From assembly GCA_937951645.1 (NCBI GenBank), contig CALFBM010000054.1, positions 1 to 49,729 on the forward strand: a DNA stretch of 49,729 nucleotides, read 5' to 3'. Source of the stretch: an uncultured Rhizobiaceae group bacterium. Lineage in GTDB: Bacteria > Pseudomonadota > Alphaproteobacteria > Rhizobiales > Rhizobiaceae. The position numbers were made by a program, and so were the translations under genes. The notes below the pieces were generated by a model. That model was not told the origin of the DNA, ran no database searches, and was given only the letters and a program-made list of their open reading frames with translations. Below, one piece after another: positions 18,169 through 26,172 of this stretch (the stretch's first letter is position 1; each line of letters begins with the position of its first letter).

Positions 18169-19563
18169 TTATGTAATCCACACGTCAACTTTCGTCTTGC
18201 GCCCACGCAGTTTGATATCCTGTTTGAATTCAAAGGTTTTTTGCACAGCCTCCCTAACTTCTTGAGGCTGAAGACAGGACTTCATAAGGTGGTCACTAAC
18301 AATACAACGACACTCCAGTTCCCGAGTTGTTGACTCCAATCTACTTGCCACGTTTACGGTATCACCAAGCACTGCAAATTCAAGTCTGCGAGATGGCCCT
18401 ATATCACCCAGGATAACCGGACCATAATGAGCACCTATTGAAACATCGATTTTGGATTTGCCGTTATTCACACGTTCTTTATTGAACTTATCCATCGTGC
18501 TTATGATCTGCTCAGCTGCTCGAAGTGTATTAATTCCGTCATTTGGTCCGGTTTGTGGCGTGCCAAATGTAGCCATGACACCATCCCCCATATATTTATC
18601 AAGTGTTCCACTGTTATCAAAAATTGCCTTTTCTACAATGCCATGATATTCGCGTAATAGTTCCATTACTTCCTCAGGTGACTGCTGTTCTGCAAATTGT
18701 GTAAAGCCTACAATATCAGTAAACAGAACACCCACATCTTGACTTCTGACTGCGCCAATATCGTGATCAGAAGACGCCAGCACATCCACAAGACTTGATG
18801 GGAAATATCGGGAAAGATTAGCTCTTTCTGCAGCTATGCTTGCCTGCTGCATTAACAAATTGTTTGAACGCCATCCCTTGATCGCAAGAATGCCTGCAAC
18901 AATTATAAATACGACAATCTCCTGTATCCTGACATTGAGTTGAATATCGTTTGGGCCCAAAAGTTCAGTTACAATGTCATGCCCAGCAAATGCTTTTGTT
19001 GCGGCGTCGCTTAACTCGGGTATTTCGTGCCCTAAAAAAGTGACACCAAAAACCCCAGCCAACCATAACAAGGCAACCCAGGTTCCCATTGCCCATATCG
19101 TCCTCCATGAATATGCCAATGTAGCAACGGCCAGGATTACAAAGAAATATATGAAATTATCAAATCTATAGAGCATGGCAGTCGGTATCTGCTCATCCAG
19201 GAATGGGTTTGGAAAAATGAATATAAGTGTCAAGAACATCAAGTCGACCAGTATCAAGACCAGTTCAGCACCTGACCTTCCTACACTTGACATTCTGTAT
19301 TGCAACCAGCCCAATGCGATAAAAACCAAAAGAGTAGCCTCGTAGAAAAGCACGTTCCAGTTTGGGTTCAGAAAGGGTATGAGGATAGCAATCGTACCGA
19401 GCGCAACTGTTCTGGCAATCGCAGCAATACGGTGTCCATCGTGTTTTTCCTTTTCAAGTGCCTCGGCAAGAAATGGATTTGATTTGGCCTGTTCTTGTTC
19501 CAGTTTTCTCATTTCCTGAAACTTGAAAAAATGTGTAGGCTCTTTTTGATCCATCATGTTCAA
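18169..19563 (-). CDS. Membrane class III adenylate cyclase
   Basis: Inner-membrane enzyme of 464 residues expected to make cAMP. The first ~245 residues hold about six hydrophobic segments with a short periplasmic stretch; a linker helix leads to the catalytic domain. Key motifs: metal-binding Asp in VGVLFTDIVGFT (near 284) and in KYMGDGVMATFG (near 324), the purine-specifying Lys in LDKYMGDG and Asp in VLGDTVNVASRLE (near 397), and the transition-state Asn/Arg in NVASR. These residues favour ATP over GTP. It is a single gene, convergent with the M24 gene. Confidence 0.88.
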   Translation of the reverse strand: MNMMDQKEPTHFFKFQEMRKLEQEQAKSNPFLAEALEKEKHDGHRIAAIARTVALGTIAILIPFLNPNWNVLFYEATLLVFIALGWLQYRMSSVGRSGAELVLILVDLMFLTLIFIFPNPFLDEQIPTAMLYRFDNFIYFFVILAVATLAYSWRTIWAMGTWVALLWLAGVFGVTFLGHEIPELSDAATKAFAGHDIVTELLGPNDIQLNVRIQEIVVFIIVAGILAIKGWRSNNLLMQQASIAAERANLSRYFPSSLVDVLASSDHDIGAVRSQDVGVLFTDIVGFTQFAEQQSPEEVMELLREYHGIVEKAIFDNSGTLDKYMGDGVMATFGTPQTGPNDGINTLRAAEQIISTMDKFNKERVNNGKSKIDVSIGAHYGPVILGDIGPSRRLEFAVLGDTVNVASRLESTTRELECRCIVSDHLMKSCLQPQEVREAVQKTFEFKQDIKLRGRKTKVDVWIT

Positions 19564-19737
19564 ACCTTTGGCAAATATCTGAGCTTGCGTGAATACTAAT
19601 CTACAAGCGGTATGATATCTCTAATGTTTTATTGCATTAAACAGTATTGTTATTTGAATTTTGTATAAGGCAAGTCTCAAGAATTGTATGGATATTCGCT
19701 TTATGAGACAAAGCCACCATTAAAACCAATCTACCAC

Positions 19738-19910
19738 CACACTGTGCATGAAAAATGTCCCATATTTTCATGCAAGGCTTTTAAATTCCGACAAGATTAA
19801 AGCCTCGGCTCTTACGCGCCATCTTCTTTCATCAGCTTTTTCTTGCTGGCTATTTTGTTTTTAACTTCTGCTTTTTTCACGATGAAGCCACCGACTTTAT
19901 CTTCATAAAG
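19738..19910. repeat. Decayed direct copy of the tig 3' end and its terminator (copy A)
   Basis: This stretch aligns base by base with 21440-21616, the last codons and terminator of tig, in the same orientation. Shared blocks include TTTTCATGCA, AAATTCCGA, ATCTTCTTTCATCAGCT and CTTTATCTTCATAAAG. Identity over the coding part is about 75-80 % by eye; similarity fades beyond 19910. The terminator stem is degraded in this copy. Together with copy B it brackets the flavoprotein gene 19992-21182. Confidence 0.85.
19812..19910 (-). pseudogene. Truncated trigger factor tail (tig fragment)
   Basis: The minus-strand frame encodes LYEDKVGGFIVKKAEVKNKI and ends SKKKLMKEDGA at stop 19812-19814. It matches the last residues of the intact Tig (LYEDKVIDFILEKAEVKDKT ... 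LMKEDEAEV) at about two thirds of positions. The open frame runs back in phase to the TGA of the flavoprotein gene at 19992-19994, so read-through would append it to that protein. There is no start, promoter or N-terminal part of tig, so it is a remnant, not a gene. Confidence 0.85.
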
Positions 19911-19991
19911 CAACGCAGGTTGCCTTGTGCCTACCGGTAAAATATTTCTCATCTGCCTCATGACTTTAGCAGGTGCTTTAGAGGTTTTTTG

Positions 19992-21182
19992 TCAAATACT
20001 TGAATTACGAAACGGTATGCCCAAAAAAGTTCCTCTGGCAAAATGATATATAAACCTAATCCATCGGCGTCCGCTCCAACCTGGCCCCAGTTTGGTCGAA
20101 ATTCCATGAAGAAAATATGCACCGTTGATACTATCTGTATCACTTTCCAGTTTTTCTGGATCCTTGTAAAAGTCTCCAATGGTCTTCGCGCTTAATTCAT
20201 TGCTTTCGAGCCAGTCTGGAATGTGTGTGCCACACAACTGTTTGACATCAATTAATGCCTTGCCAACTCCGGTTCCCGCACCAGGACATGAAGTAGAATA
20301 CGCATCTCCTATAAACACAACGCCATCACATGTATGAGAATGCGTTTGATACAAGTCAATTGGGCGAACATGAACGCGACCATCAACACTGAATTTACCA
20401 ATTGTTTTTTCAAGTGATGGCATCAAACATGTGAGGGCTTCTTCTGGCGCAGTCTGTAAATTTAATATTGTTTCTTCGTCGCGTTTCCAATAGCCGAACA
20501 GGTTTGCCCTGAATTTTCCATCATTTTTGAAAGCAGTGAAATACGCCATCTTGCTTGAAACCTTTTCAGGCCAGTATGTTAAGGATTCAAAGCCAAAATT
20601 ATTGTTATTTTCAGGTTTTAAATCAAACCCGACAGCCATCACATGATGCCTGCTTAACATTTCCTGTTCGACACCAAGTTGCCTTCTCAATCCTGGATTA
20701 AGTCCATTAGCCATAATGACAATACGGCAGGTAACCTGCGTACCGTCCACAAGTGTAAGGGTTTGTTTGGTCGCTGTGTTTTCAATGGTCTTTACCTTGC
20801 TGAAAACCTTTTTCACCGTTTTTGGAATATCATCCCTTATGGCAGTAATCAGCGTTTGATAGGAAAATCCATAATGGGGGTAGTTTACCTTGTTTAGCAG
20901 ATGTCCCAGGCGAGAAATCCACACACTTTCAATAGGTGTGCAGGATTTGAATACAGCATTTGCCAAACCCATGTTTTCGAGTGTCTGCATTTGTGGACGA
21001 TTAAGCTTCTCGCAGCGAAAGTCATCCGGATAAACTTCATGAGGGTCTATCAGTATGCAATCATGTCCGGATTTTCCAAGCATCGCAGCAGCAGCAGAAC
21101 CGGCGACTCCTCCACCAATAATCGCGATGTCAGATTTTATCAACTTGGCGTGGGCTGAACCATAAATCATACTATTACTCAT
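19992..21182 (-). CDS. FAD-dependent oxidoreductase (class A monooxygenase / geranylgeranyl reductase-like)
   Basis: Flavoprotein of 396 residues. FAD is bound by an N-terminal Rossmann motif IAIIGGGVAGSAAAAMLG with LIDPHE at the end of the second strand, and by GVVFIGDAYSTSCPGAGTGVG near residue 295. CEKLNRPQMQTLENMG is like the RG/DG region of phenol hydroxylase and geranylgeranyl-reductase families. The substrate cannot be named. It stands alone, between tig and a decayed copy of the tig 3' end in the same orientation, which suggests acquisition by recombination at tig. The start MSNSMIYG is weakly supported; the Met at residue 5 is an alternative. Confidence 0.75.
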   Translation of the reverse strand: MSNSMIYGSAHAKLIKSDIAIIGGGVAGSAAAAMLGKSGHDCILIDPHEVYPDDFRCEKLNRPQMQTLENMGLANAVFKSCTPIESVWISRLGHLLNKVNYPHYGFSYQTLITAIRDDIPKTVKKVFSKVKTIENTATKQTLTLVDGTQVTCRIVIMANGLNPGLRRQLGVEQEMLSRHHVMAVGFDLKPENNNNFGFESLTYWPEKVSSKMAYFTAFKNDGKFRANLFGYWKRDEETILNLQTAPEEALTCLMPSLEKTIGKFSVDGRVHVRPIDLYQTHSHTCDGVVFIGDAYSTSCPGAGTGVGKALIDVKQLCGTHIPDWLESNELSAKTIGDFYKDPEKLESDTDSINGAYFLHGISTKLGPGWSGRRWIRFIYHFARGTFLGIPFRNSSI

Positions 21183-21439
21183 ATCTGCTTCTTATTCACC
21201 AACACTAAAATTCGTTGACAATAAGAAAAATCGATAGCTTATTTTTCGAGGTGCAATTACCAGCCATCTGTTGAAGTGATAGAATGTACTTGCCCAACAC
21301 AGTATTTGATCAATATTTTGCCATTGCAACTTTTTTTATTTTCTTAATTGATTAATGGTGAACAGTAATAATTAATACAGCAGGCTTAATGTGTATTTTA
21401 TAATGCTACCAAGTCATAATATCGCACTCTATCGCACCA
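21183..21439. other. AT-rich gap upstream of the flavoprotein gene
   Basis: AT-rich sequence between the flavoprotein start and the tig terminator. It presumably holds the flavoprotein promoter but no convincing hexamer pair stands out. A short tandem ATCGCAC-TCT-ATCGCAC lies at about 21421-21437. No gene is visible. Confidence 0.4.
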
Positions 21440-21616
21440 TACACAGTGTATAAAAAAGCCCCACATTTTCATGCAGGGCTTTCAAATTCCGATCAGACCA
21501 ATATTTAAAGCTTATACTTCGGCTTCATCTTCTTTCATCAGCTCTTCCTTGCTGACTGTTTTGTCTTTTACTTCAGCCTTTTCCAGTATGAAGTCGATAA
21601 CTTTATCTTCATAAAG
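21440..21616. repeat. Intact tig 3' end and terminator (copy B of the direct repeat)
   Basis: The functional copy of the repeat, made of the last ~35 codons of tig plus its terminator. It aligns with 19738-19910 about 1.7 kb away in the same orientation. See the copy A entry for the shared blocks. Confidence 0.85.
21452..21480 (-). terminator. Rho-independent terminator of tig
   Basis: On the minus strand AGCCCTGCAT pairs with ATGTGGGGCT around GAAA and runs into TTTTTTA. It lies 30 bases past the tig stop codon. A degraded version sits in repeat copy A. Confidence 0.88.
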
Positions 21617-22858
21617 TGGCGCGCGTAGTCCTGCTACTGCGTCCGGGTTTTCCTTGAAGTAGTTTAGAACTTGTTCTTCCTGACCCGGATACTGCTGGAT
21701 TTGCTGATAAACAGCTGCCTGCATTTCATCGTCTGTTACCTGAACGTCGGCTTTTTCGCCAATTTCTGCGAGAACCAGCCCCAGACGCACACGGCGTTCT
21801 GCCAATGTTTGATATTCTTTCTTGGCTTTGGCTTCTGTAGTGCCTTCATCCTTGAAAGTTTTGCCTGCACGCTCAAGTTCGGAGTTCATCTGTGTCCAGA
21901 TGTTATTGAACTCTTGCTCAACCATTTTTTCCGGCAATTCCATTTTGGTTTTCTTGTCAAGCGTATCAAGAATTTCACGCTTTACCTTGGCACGCGAGAA
22001 AGATGTGTACTGGCCTTCAATTTGGCCGCGCACTGCTTCTTTCAACTTCTCGACATTTTCCATGCCAAGCTTGGTAGCAAATTCATCGTTGATTTCCAGT
22101 TTGCCAGCTTTTTCAACTTTAATAACTGTTACATCAAACTCGGCATCCTTGCCTGCAAGTTGCTTTGCGCCGTACTCATCAGGAAATTTCACTTTAACAA
22201 CTGTTTCATCGCCTGCTTTTGTACCTTTAAGCTGGTCTTCAAAGCCGGGAATAAACTGGCCAGAACCAATAACCAATTGTGCATCATTGTCAGCACCCCC
22301 TTCAAAAGGTTCGCCATCAATTTTGCCAAGATAATTCATGATGATGCGGTCGCCGTCTGCAGCCTTGCCCTTTTTCTCTTCGTAAGGCTTCATATTATCG
22401 CCGATCTTTTCGATCTGCTCATCAATTTCCTTGTCGGACACTTCCGCAACCGGACGCGTCAATTTCAGTTTTTCAAGTTCAGGCACATTGATTGCCGGAA
22501 TAACTTCATAACTCAAGGAAAATTCAAAATCCTTTTTGCCTGCAAGAATTTCCTCTGCTTCCTTCTCGTCTTCCGTCATGTTGACTTCCGGCTGTTGGGC
22601 AGCGCGCTCTTCGCGCTCGACAAGCACTTCTCCAGTACGTTTGGAAACATACTCATTTACAATTTCAGCCATTGCCTGTTTACCGTACATTTGTTGAAGG
22701 TGTGATTTTGGCACTTTACCCTGACGGAAGCCATTTAGCTTGACCTGGCCTTTTAGTGTGTCCAATTTGGCATCAAGTTGCGATTTCATGTCTTCTTTCG
22801 CAACAACGATTTTAAGCTCGCGTTTCAAGCCTTCATTGAGGGTTTCTGTAACTTGCAT
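21512..22858 (-). CDS. tig: Trigger factor, ribosome-associated chaperone
   Basis: Chaperone and prolyl isomerase of 448 residues that binds nascent chains at the ribosome exit. The N-terminal domain holds the ribosome-binding region GFRQGKVPKSHLQQMYG near 43-60. The FKBP-type isomerase domain (about 165-250) reads GDRIIMNYLGKIDGEPFEGG and GSGQFIPGFEDQLKG. The C-terminal helical domain is complete with an acidic lysine-rich tail. Tig usually sits just upstream of clpP; here it is separated from clpP by about 7 kb, and its 3' end is duplicated at 19738-19910. Codons and length are normal. Confidence 0.97.
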   Translation of the reverse strand: MQVTETLNEGLKRELKIVVAKEDMKSQLDAKLDTLKGQVKLNGFRQGKVPKSHLQQMYGKQAMAEIVNEYVSKRTGEVLVEREERAAQQPEVNMTEDEKEAEEILAGKKDFEFSLSYEVIPAINVPELEKLKLTRPVAEVSDKEIDEQIEKIGDNMKPYEEKKGKAADGDRIIMNYLGKIDGEPFEGGADNDAQLVIGSGQFIPGFEDQLKGTKAGDETVVKVKFPDEYGAKQLAGKDAEFDVTVIKVEKAGKLEINDEFATKLGMENVEKLKEAVRGQIEGQYTSFSRAKVKREILDTLDKKTKMELPEKMVEQEFNNIWTQMNSELERAGKTFKDEGTTEAKAKKEYQTLAERRVRLGLVLAEIGEKADVQVTDDEMQAAVYQQIQQYPGQEEQVLNYFKENPDAVAGLRAPLYEDKVIDFILEKAEVKDKTVSKEELMKEDEAEV

Positions 22859-23245
22859 TTGTTCAAACCTGTTTCATGTTGTTTCCAATGCTTGTATTTG
22901 CCTGTTTTCCAGACAGCACCGGAGAAAATTGATGTTCCGAAGAGGTTCGGGTTTTGGGTGCGGGACTTGTTAAAAATCAGGATGCACAAAACCCATTCAA
23001 CGTTTGGAAAACGCAATAGCAGAGCAAGCCACAAGTCGCAAGTGTTATTGGAACGTAGAGGCTAATTCTACTTAATGCTTGATGTCTCGTGACAGATCAG
23101 CATTTGAGTAAAATTATGAGACTTATTGTTACAGGAAAAAATCTCATGCGTATTATTATGGCATTATAGATTCGTTTTTTACGATATCTATAGGCGGCTG
23201 GTTTGATTTTGCCCCAATCAAACTGGTCGCCATTAAATCCATTGA
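22859..23245. other. Gap between tig and homospermidine synthase, with a long hairpin
   Basis: A 387-base gap that should hold the tig promoter and the 3' region of the synthase gene. The one clear element is the hairpin at 23193-23231. No gene or RNA is recognised in the remainder. Confidence 0.4.
23193..23231. repeat. 16-bp stem-loop after homospermidine synthase
   Basis: GGCGGCTGGTTTGATT (23193-23208) pairs over its full length, allowing four G-T pairs, with AATCAAACTGGTCGCC (23216-23231); the loop is TTGCCCC. It lies 15 bases after the synthase stop and could end its transcript, although no U-run follows on either strand. Its left arm resembles the left arm of the hairpin at 34809-34849. 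Confidence 0.7.
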
Positions 23246-24601
23246 CTATATATATTCGCTCTCCAGCAAATTAGACATCTGCCATGCTGAAGGTGAATCT
23301 TCCCATATCCCACTAACCCCTTCCAGATTACCAAGATATGGGCGAGCAACTTCAAGAACGCGAGTGTGGTCTGTGTCTTCTGCTGAAACAAGACCTTTGT
23401 TGGCATTTTCAAGTATCCAGACAATGCCACCCAAAACCCCGGCAGCAACTTGCAGGGATGTAGCATTCGCGCACGGGACCAGTGATCTTGCTGTGTCAAT
23501 GTCCAACGTTGAACCATACCAATAGACTTCGCGTTTGCCTTTTCTCAAGACTAGAATGCCAAGTTCATCGACACCTGATTGTACTTCTTTCATCAAGACG
23601 CGGGGTTTAAGTGCTTCAAGCCCATCATTTTGTGAAAAGAGCGTCACATAAGCTTGAGGGCATGGACGATATGCAAATAGAACGCTTGGCTGATAATGAT
23701 TGTTCCAATCTGAAAAAAGCTCTGCAATGCTAAACGCTTCTTCATGGGGAATGATGGATGCGCTAAAAGGGCCTTCGCTGGGTATCCAGCTTTGTGTCTT
23801 GCAATGTTTGGCGGGGGCTGGAAAACTTGCAACCATGCAGGCAGGGTCTTTGCGTAATTTTACTGCATGCATGTTTTGCTCATGTGTGCCCCATGCAAAA
23901 CAGGGAGCTGAGTGCCCCTCCTCAATCAAACCTTCGACAGACCAAGTATTAAAGAAATCATTTGAACCTGCCTTTATTTTGGCTGTTTGGCTGTCTTGCT
24001 CTGAGATATGTAGTGCTTCAATTTCCAATGCCATTGCAAGCTTTGGCCAGTCAGGTGTTCCGCCCTCACTCCAATAACCTTCGCTGCGCGCAAGGTTTTC
24101 AACAGCCTGTTTTGCGAAGTAACTTACAATGCCCGGATTTGCACCATGGCTCACTAGTGCAGTTGAGGCCTTGGGCAAAATATCCCTGTCACCAATTAAC
24201 TGTGCCCATTGTTGCGCGAAGTCGGCTGAATCATTGTACATGGCACCATGTTCCCAGCGTTCATTGCTGGTATCGATGTAGTCTATGCCGTTGAGCAGAC
24301 AATATTTAACCAAATCACGCGCTGAAACACCTCCGGTGAGATTAACAATACAGTCACCAGCTGTGACAATCTTTGCAAGTATTCTTGTATGGTTTTCAGG
24401 TGTAAGGCGTATTGATTGATGTTCAATACCCACGCGTAAATTTGAATAACGTCCGTCATCAGAAAGAATGAGAATTTGGTTTTTATCAATGCCAATGTGT
24501 TTGATAATCATTGGAAGCACCGTTGCTGCAATACTTCCAAAGCCCAGAACCAAAAGTCTACGGCCAGTAAATTTTGCACATATCGAGGAGTTATTACTCA
24601 C
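23246..24601 (-). CDS. hss: Homospermidine synthase
   Basis: Cytoplasmic NAD-dependent enzyme of 451 residues that makes sym-homospermidine, an alphaproteobacterial polyamine, from putrescine (or putrescine plus spermidine). The Rossmann fold starts RRLLVLGFGSIAATVLPMII; VNLTGGVSARDLVKYC and GIDYIDTSNERWEHG follow; LVSHGANPGIVSYFAKQAVE is the most diagnostic stretch. Length is slightly below the usual ~470-480. It belongs to the saccharopine dehydrogenase-like superfamily, which is the alternative annotation. It is a single gene; the divergent upstream gap holds a GTTAC/GTAAC repeat cluster. Confidence 0.88.
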   Translation of the reverse strand: MSNNSSICAKFTGRRLLVLGFGSIAATVLPMIIKHIGIDKNQILILSDDGRYSNLRVGIEHQSIRLTPENHTRILAKIVTAGDCIVNLTGGVSARDLVKYCLLNGIDYIDTSNERWEHGAMYNDSADFAQQWAQLIGDRDILPKASTALVSHGANPGIVSYFAKQAVENLARSEGYWSEGGTPDWPKLAMALEIEALHISEQDSQTAKIKAGSNDFFNTWSVEGLIEEGHSAPCFAWGTHEQNMHAVKLRKDPACMVASFPAPAKHCKTQSWIPSEGPFSASIIPHEEAFSIAELFSDWNNHYQPSVLFAYRPCPQAYVTLFSQNDGLEALKPRVLMKEVQSGVDELGILVLRKGKREVYWYGSTLDIDTARSLVPCANATSLQVAAGVLGGIVWILENANKGLVSAEDTDHTRVLEVARPYLGNLEGVSGIWEDSPSAWQMSNLLESEYI

Positions 24602-24652
24602 ATTACCTCACAGACGAATTACACTAAATAATTAATGTATAATGAAATTATA

Positions 24653-24702
24653 GTTACGGTAACAGTAAAATTAGAGTTACGAGGTTACAGTGACAGTAAC
24701 CT
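24653..24702. promoter_or_regulatory. GTTAC/GTAAC palindrome cluster between hss and the membrane-protein gene
   Basis: GTTACGGTAAC (24653-24663) is a perfect palindrome. After one more half-site GTTAC (24676-24680) comes AGGTTAC-N7-GTAACCT (24682-24702), a perfect inverted repeat. Five half-sites in 50 bases suggest a binding array for a dimeric regulator of one or both divergent genes. The regulator is unknown. Confidence 0.5.
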
Positions 24703-24873
24703 AAACTATCACAGCCAGATTATTGTATGCTCCCACCCTGGCGTTTAACCAAAGTAATGCCTTTCAGTCTTCCCCATTAACCACATCCATAAACCCTCTT
24801 TGACGCATGGCTCTTTTTAGCCCAAATTGTATTGTTAGTACTTTATAAACTATAATTGCGCTGAGGCTTTGCC

Positions 24874-26172
24874 ATGCCGGAACAAAACAATGCTGCCAAG
24901 ATCAAGCTTGGGATTGAAAATCTTGAGGTTATAAGCCGTTTTGCGCTGGCAATTCTTGCGCTTGCCAGTGGCGTTTACACGTATCTTGGGGTTCGCAGTC
25001 TTTTGGATGGGTCTTCGACGCAGGTATTTTTTGCTGCAATTGTCTATTCAACGGCTGTTTCTGTGGCAATTTATGCATTTTGGACCTACTTGCTGAAATT
25101 TGTGCCGCTGATGCAGGATGGTGCGCGGCGGTTAGCACTTTTTGGCACAATGGCGCTTGGATCCTTGATGATTATCGCAATGTCATCATGGCTCAATGCA
25201 GCAGCATTGGCGGGCTCTGCCGCGACCGAACAGCATTTGGCACTTCAACTTGAAGGTTACGTGGAAGATCTGGACAAGGCACATGCCAATGCGCTTTCTG
25301 CACAAAGTCTTTTGCCAGATGTGATGCGTGCATCCGAGCGCTTCAAGCGATTGGGTGATGAAGAACAAAATTCCGGCGCACTAACAGGCACATCGGGATC
25401 CGGTTCCGTGGTTCAGCTTTTGTCCCAGATGGGCAATCAACTGGATGAACTGGCAACTACCATCACTTCATCAAAGGCAACAAGTGCAGACTTGTTTACT
25501 GAAGGGCGCGAGCATTTGGAGAAGATGCGTACGCTTGTTTCTGCTCCTGGAGCCATTCAGCCGCGTGCAGACCAGTTTGGCAGTGAGGCGATTTCACTTG
25601 CGGGTGTGATTGCATCCTTGCAGGAAACGTCTATTGCACCATCTGTTCGCCGTGCGGCTGAGGATTTATCCCTTGGTTTTATTGCGCCCATTGCTGATGG
25701 CAATAGTCAGGACTTGGCCTCTCGCCAAAACACAGTCATTGATAATGTAAAAGCTTCCGTTGAAGCGCAATCAACGGCACTTGCTAAAGCTGCTGATGTA
25801 ATTTTGGCTGAGCCGCGTGTTGCTTCACGTCGTTTTGTACCCCTGTCAAGTGCAGAAGCAGTTCTGCGCTATGCAGGTGATTTTGTACCAAGTTGGGCGG
25901 GGGCAATTTCAATTGATCTTCTGCCTGCTGTTTTGGTTCTGATTTTGTCTATCGCTCATTCTGCCATTCGTCAGGAACGTCAAAACCTTGATCCGGCGGA
26001 ACAAATTACAGCTGCCGAAATGATGCGTGCTGTGGCATTACACAACAAAATGACCAACGACGACACGTCTGAAAAACAGGAGCAGATCAAAGAGCAAGTA
26101 GCCTCCAATACAACTGTACTTAGACCTGTGGATTCTGAACAGCGCAAACGTATTGAGGAAAGCCGCTCATGA
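24874..26172 (+). CDS. Unrecognised membrane protein with a central helical domain
   Basis: Protein of 432 residues that I cannot assign to a family. Three hydrophobic segments lie in the first 110 residues (about 19-40, 50-72, 88-108). A helical, Ala/Ser/Glu-rich region of about 230 residues follows (for example EGYVEDLDKAHANALSAQSL and TSADLFTEGREHLEKMRTL). A fourth segment (about 342-365, SIDLLPAVLVLILSIAH) leads to a charged C-terminal tail. With four segments the middle domain would face the periplasm and the tail the cytoplasm. The end overlaps the ClpP-like gene by four bases (ATGA), so they probably work together. Confidence 0.75.
   Translation: MPEQNNAAKIKLGIENLEVISRFALAILALASGVYTYLGVRSLLDGSSTQVFFAAIVYSTAVSVAIYAFWTYLLKFVPLMQDGARRLALFGTMALGSLMIIAMSSWLNAAALAGSAATEQHLALQLEGYVEDLDKAHANALSAQSLLPDVMRASERFKRLGDEEQNSGALTGTSGSGSVVQLLSQMGNQLDELATTITSSKATSADLFTEGREHLEKMRTLVSAPGAIQPRADQFGSEAISLAGVIASLQETSIAPSVRRAAEDLSLGFIAPIADGNSQDLASRQNTVIDNVKASVEAQSTALAKAADVILAEPRVASRRFVPLSSAEAVLRYAGDFVPSWAGAISIDLLPAVLVLILSIAHSAIRQERQNLDPAEQITAAEMMRAVALHNKMTNDDTSEKQEQIKEQVASNTTVLRPVDSEQRKRIEESRS

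Noticed and set aside
19992-21182. Insertion sequence or composite transposon around the flavoprotein gene
   Set aside because: No transposase or terminal inverted repeats; the flanking repeat is tig-derived.
21671-22705. Plus-strand open frame of 344 codons
   Set aside because: It lies wholly antisense to tig and has no protein pattern; it is a by-product of tig codon use.
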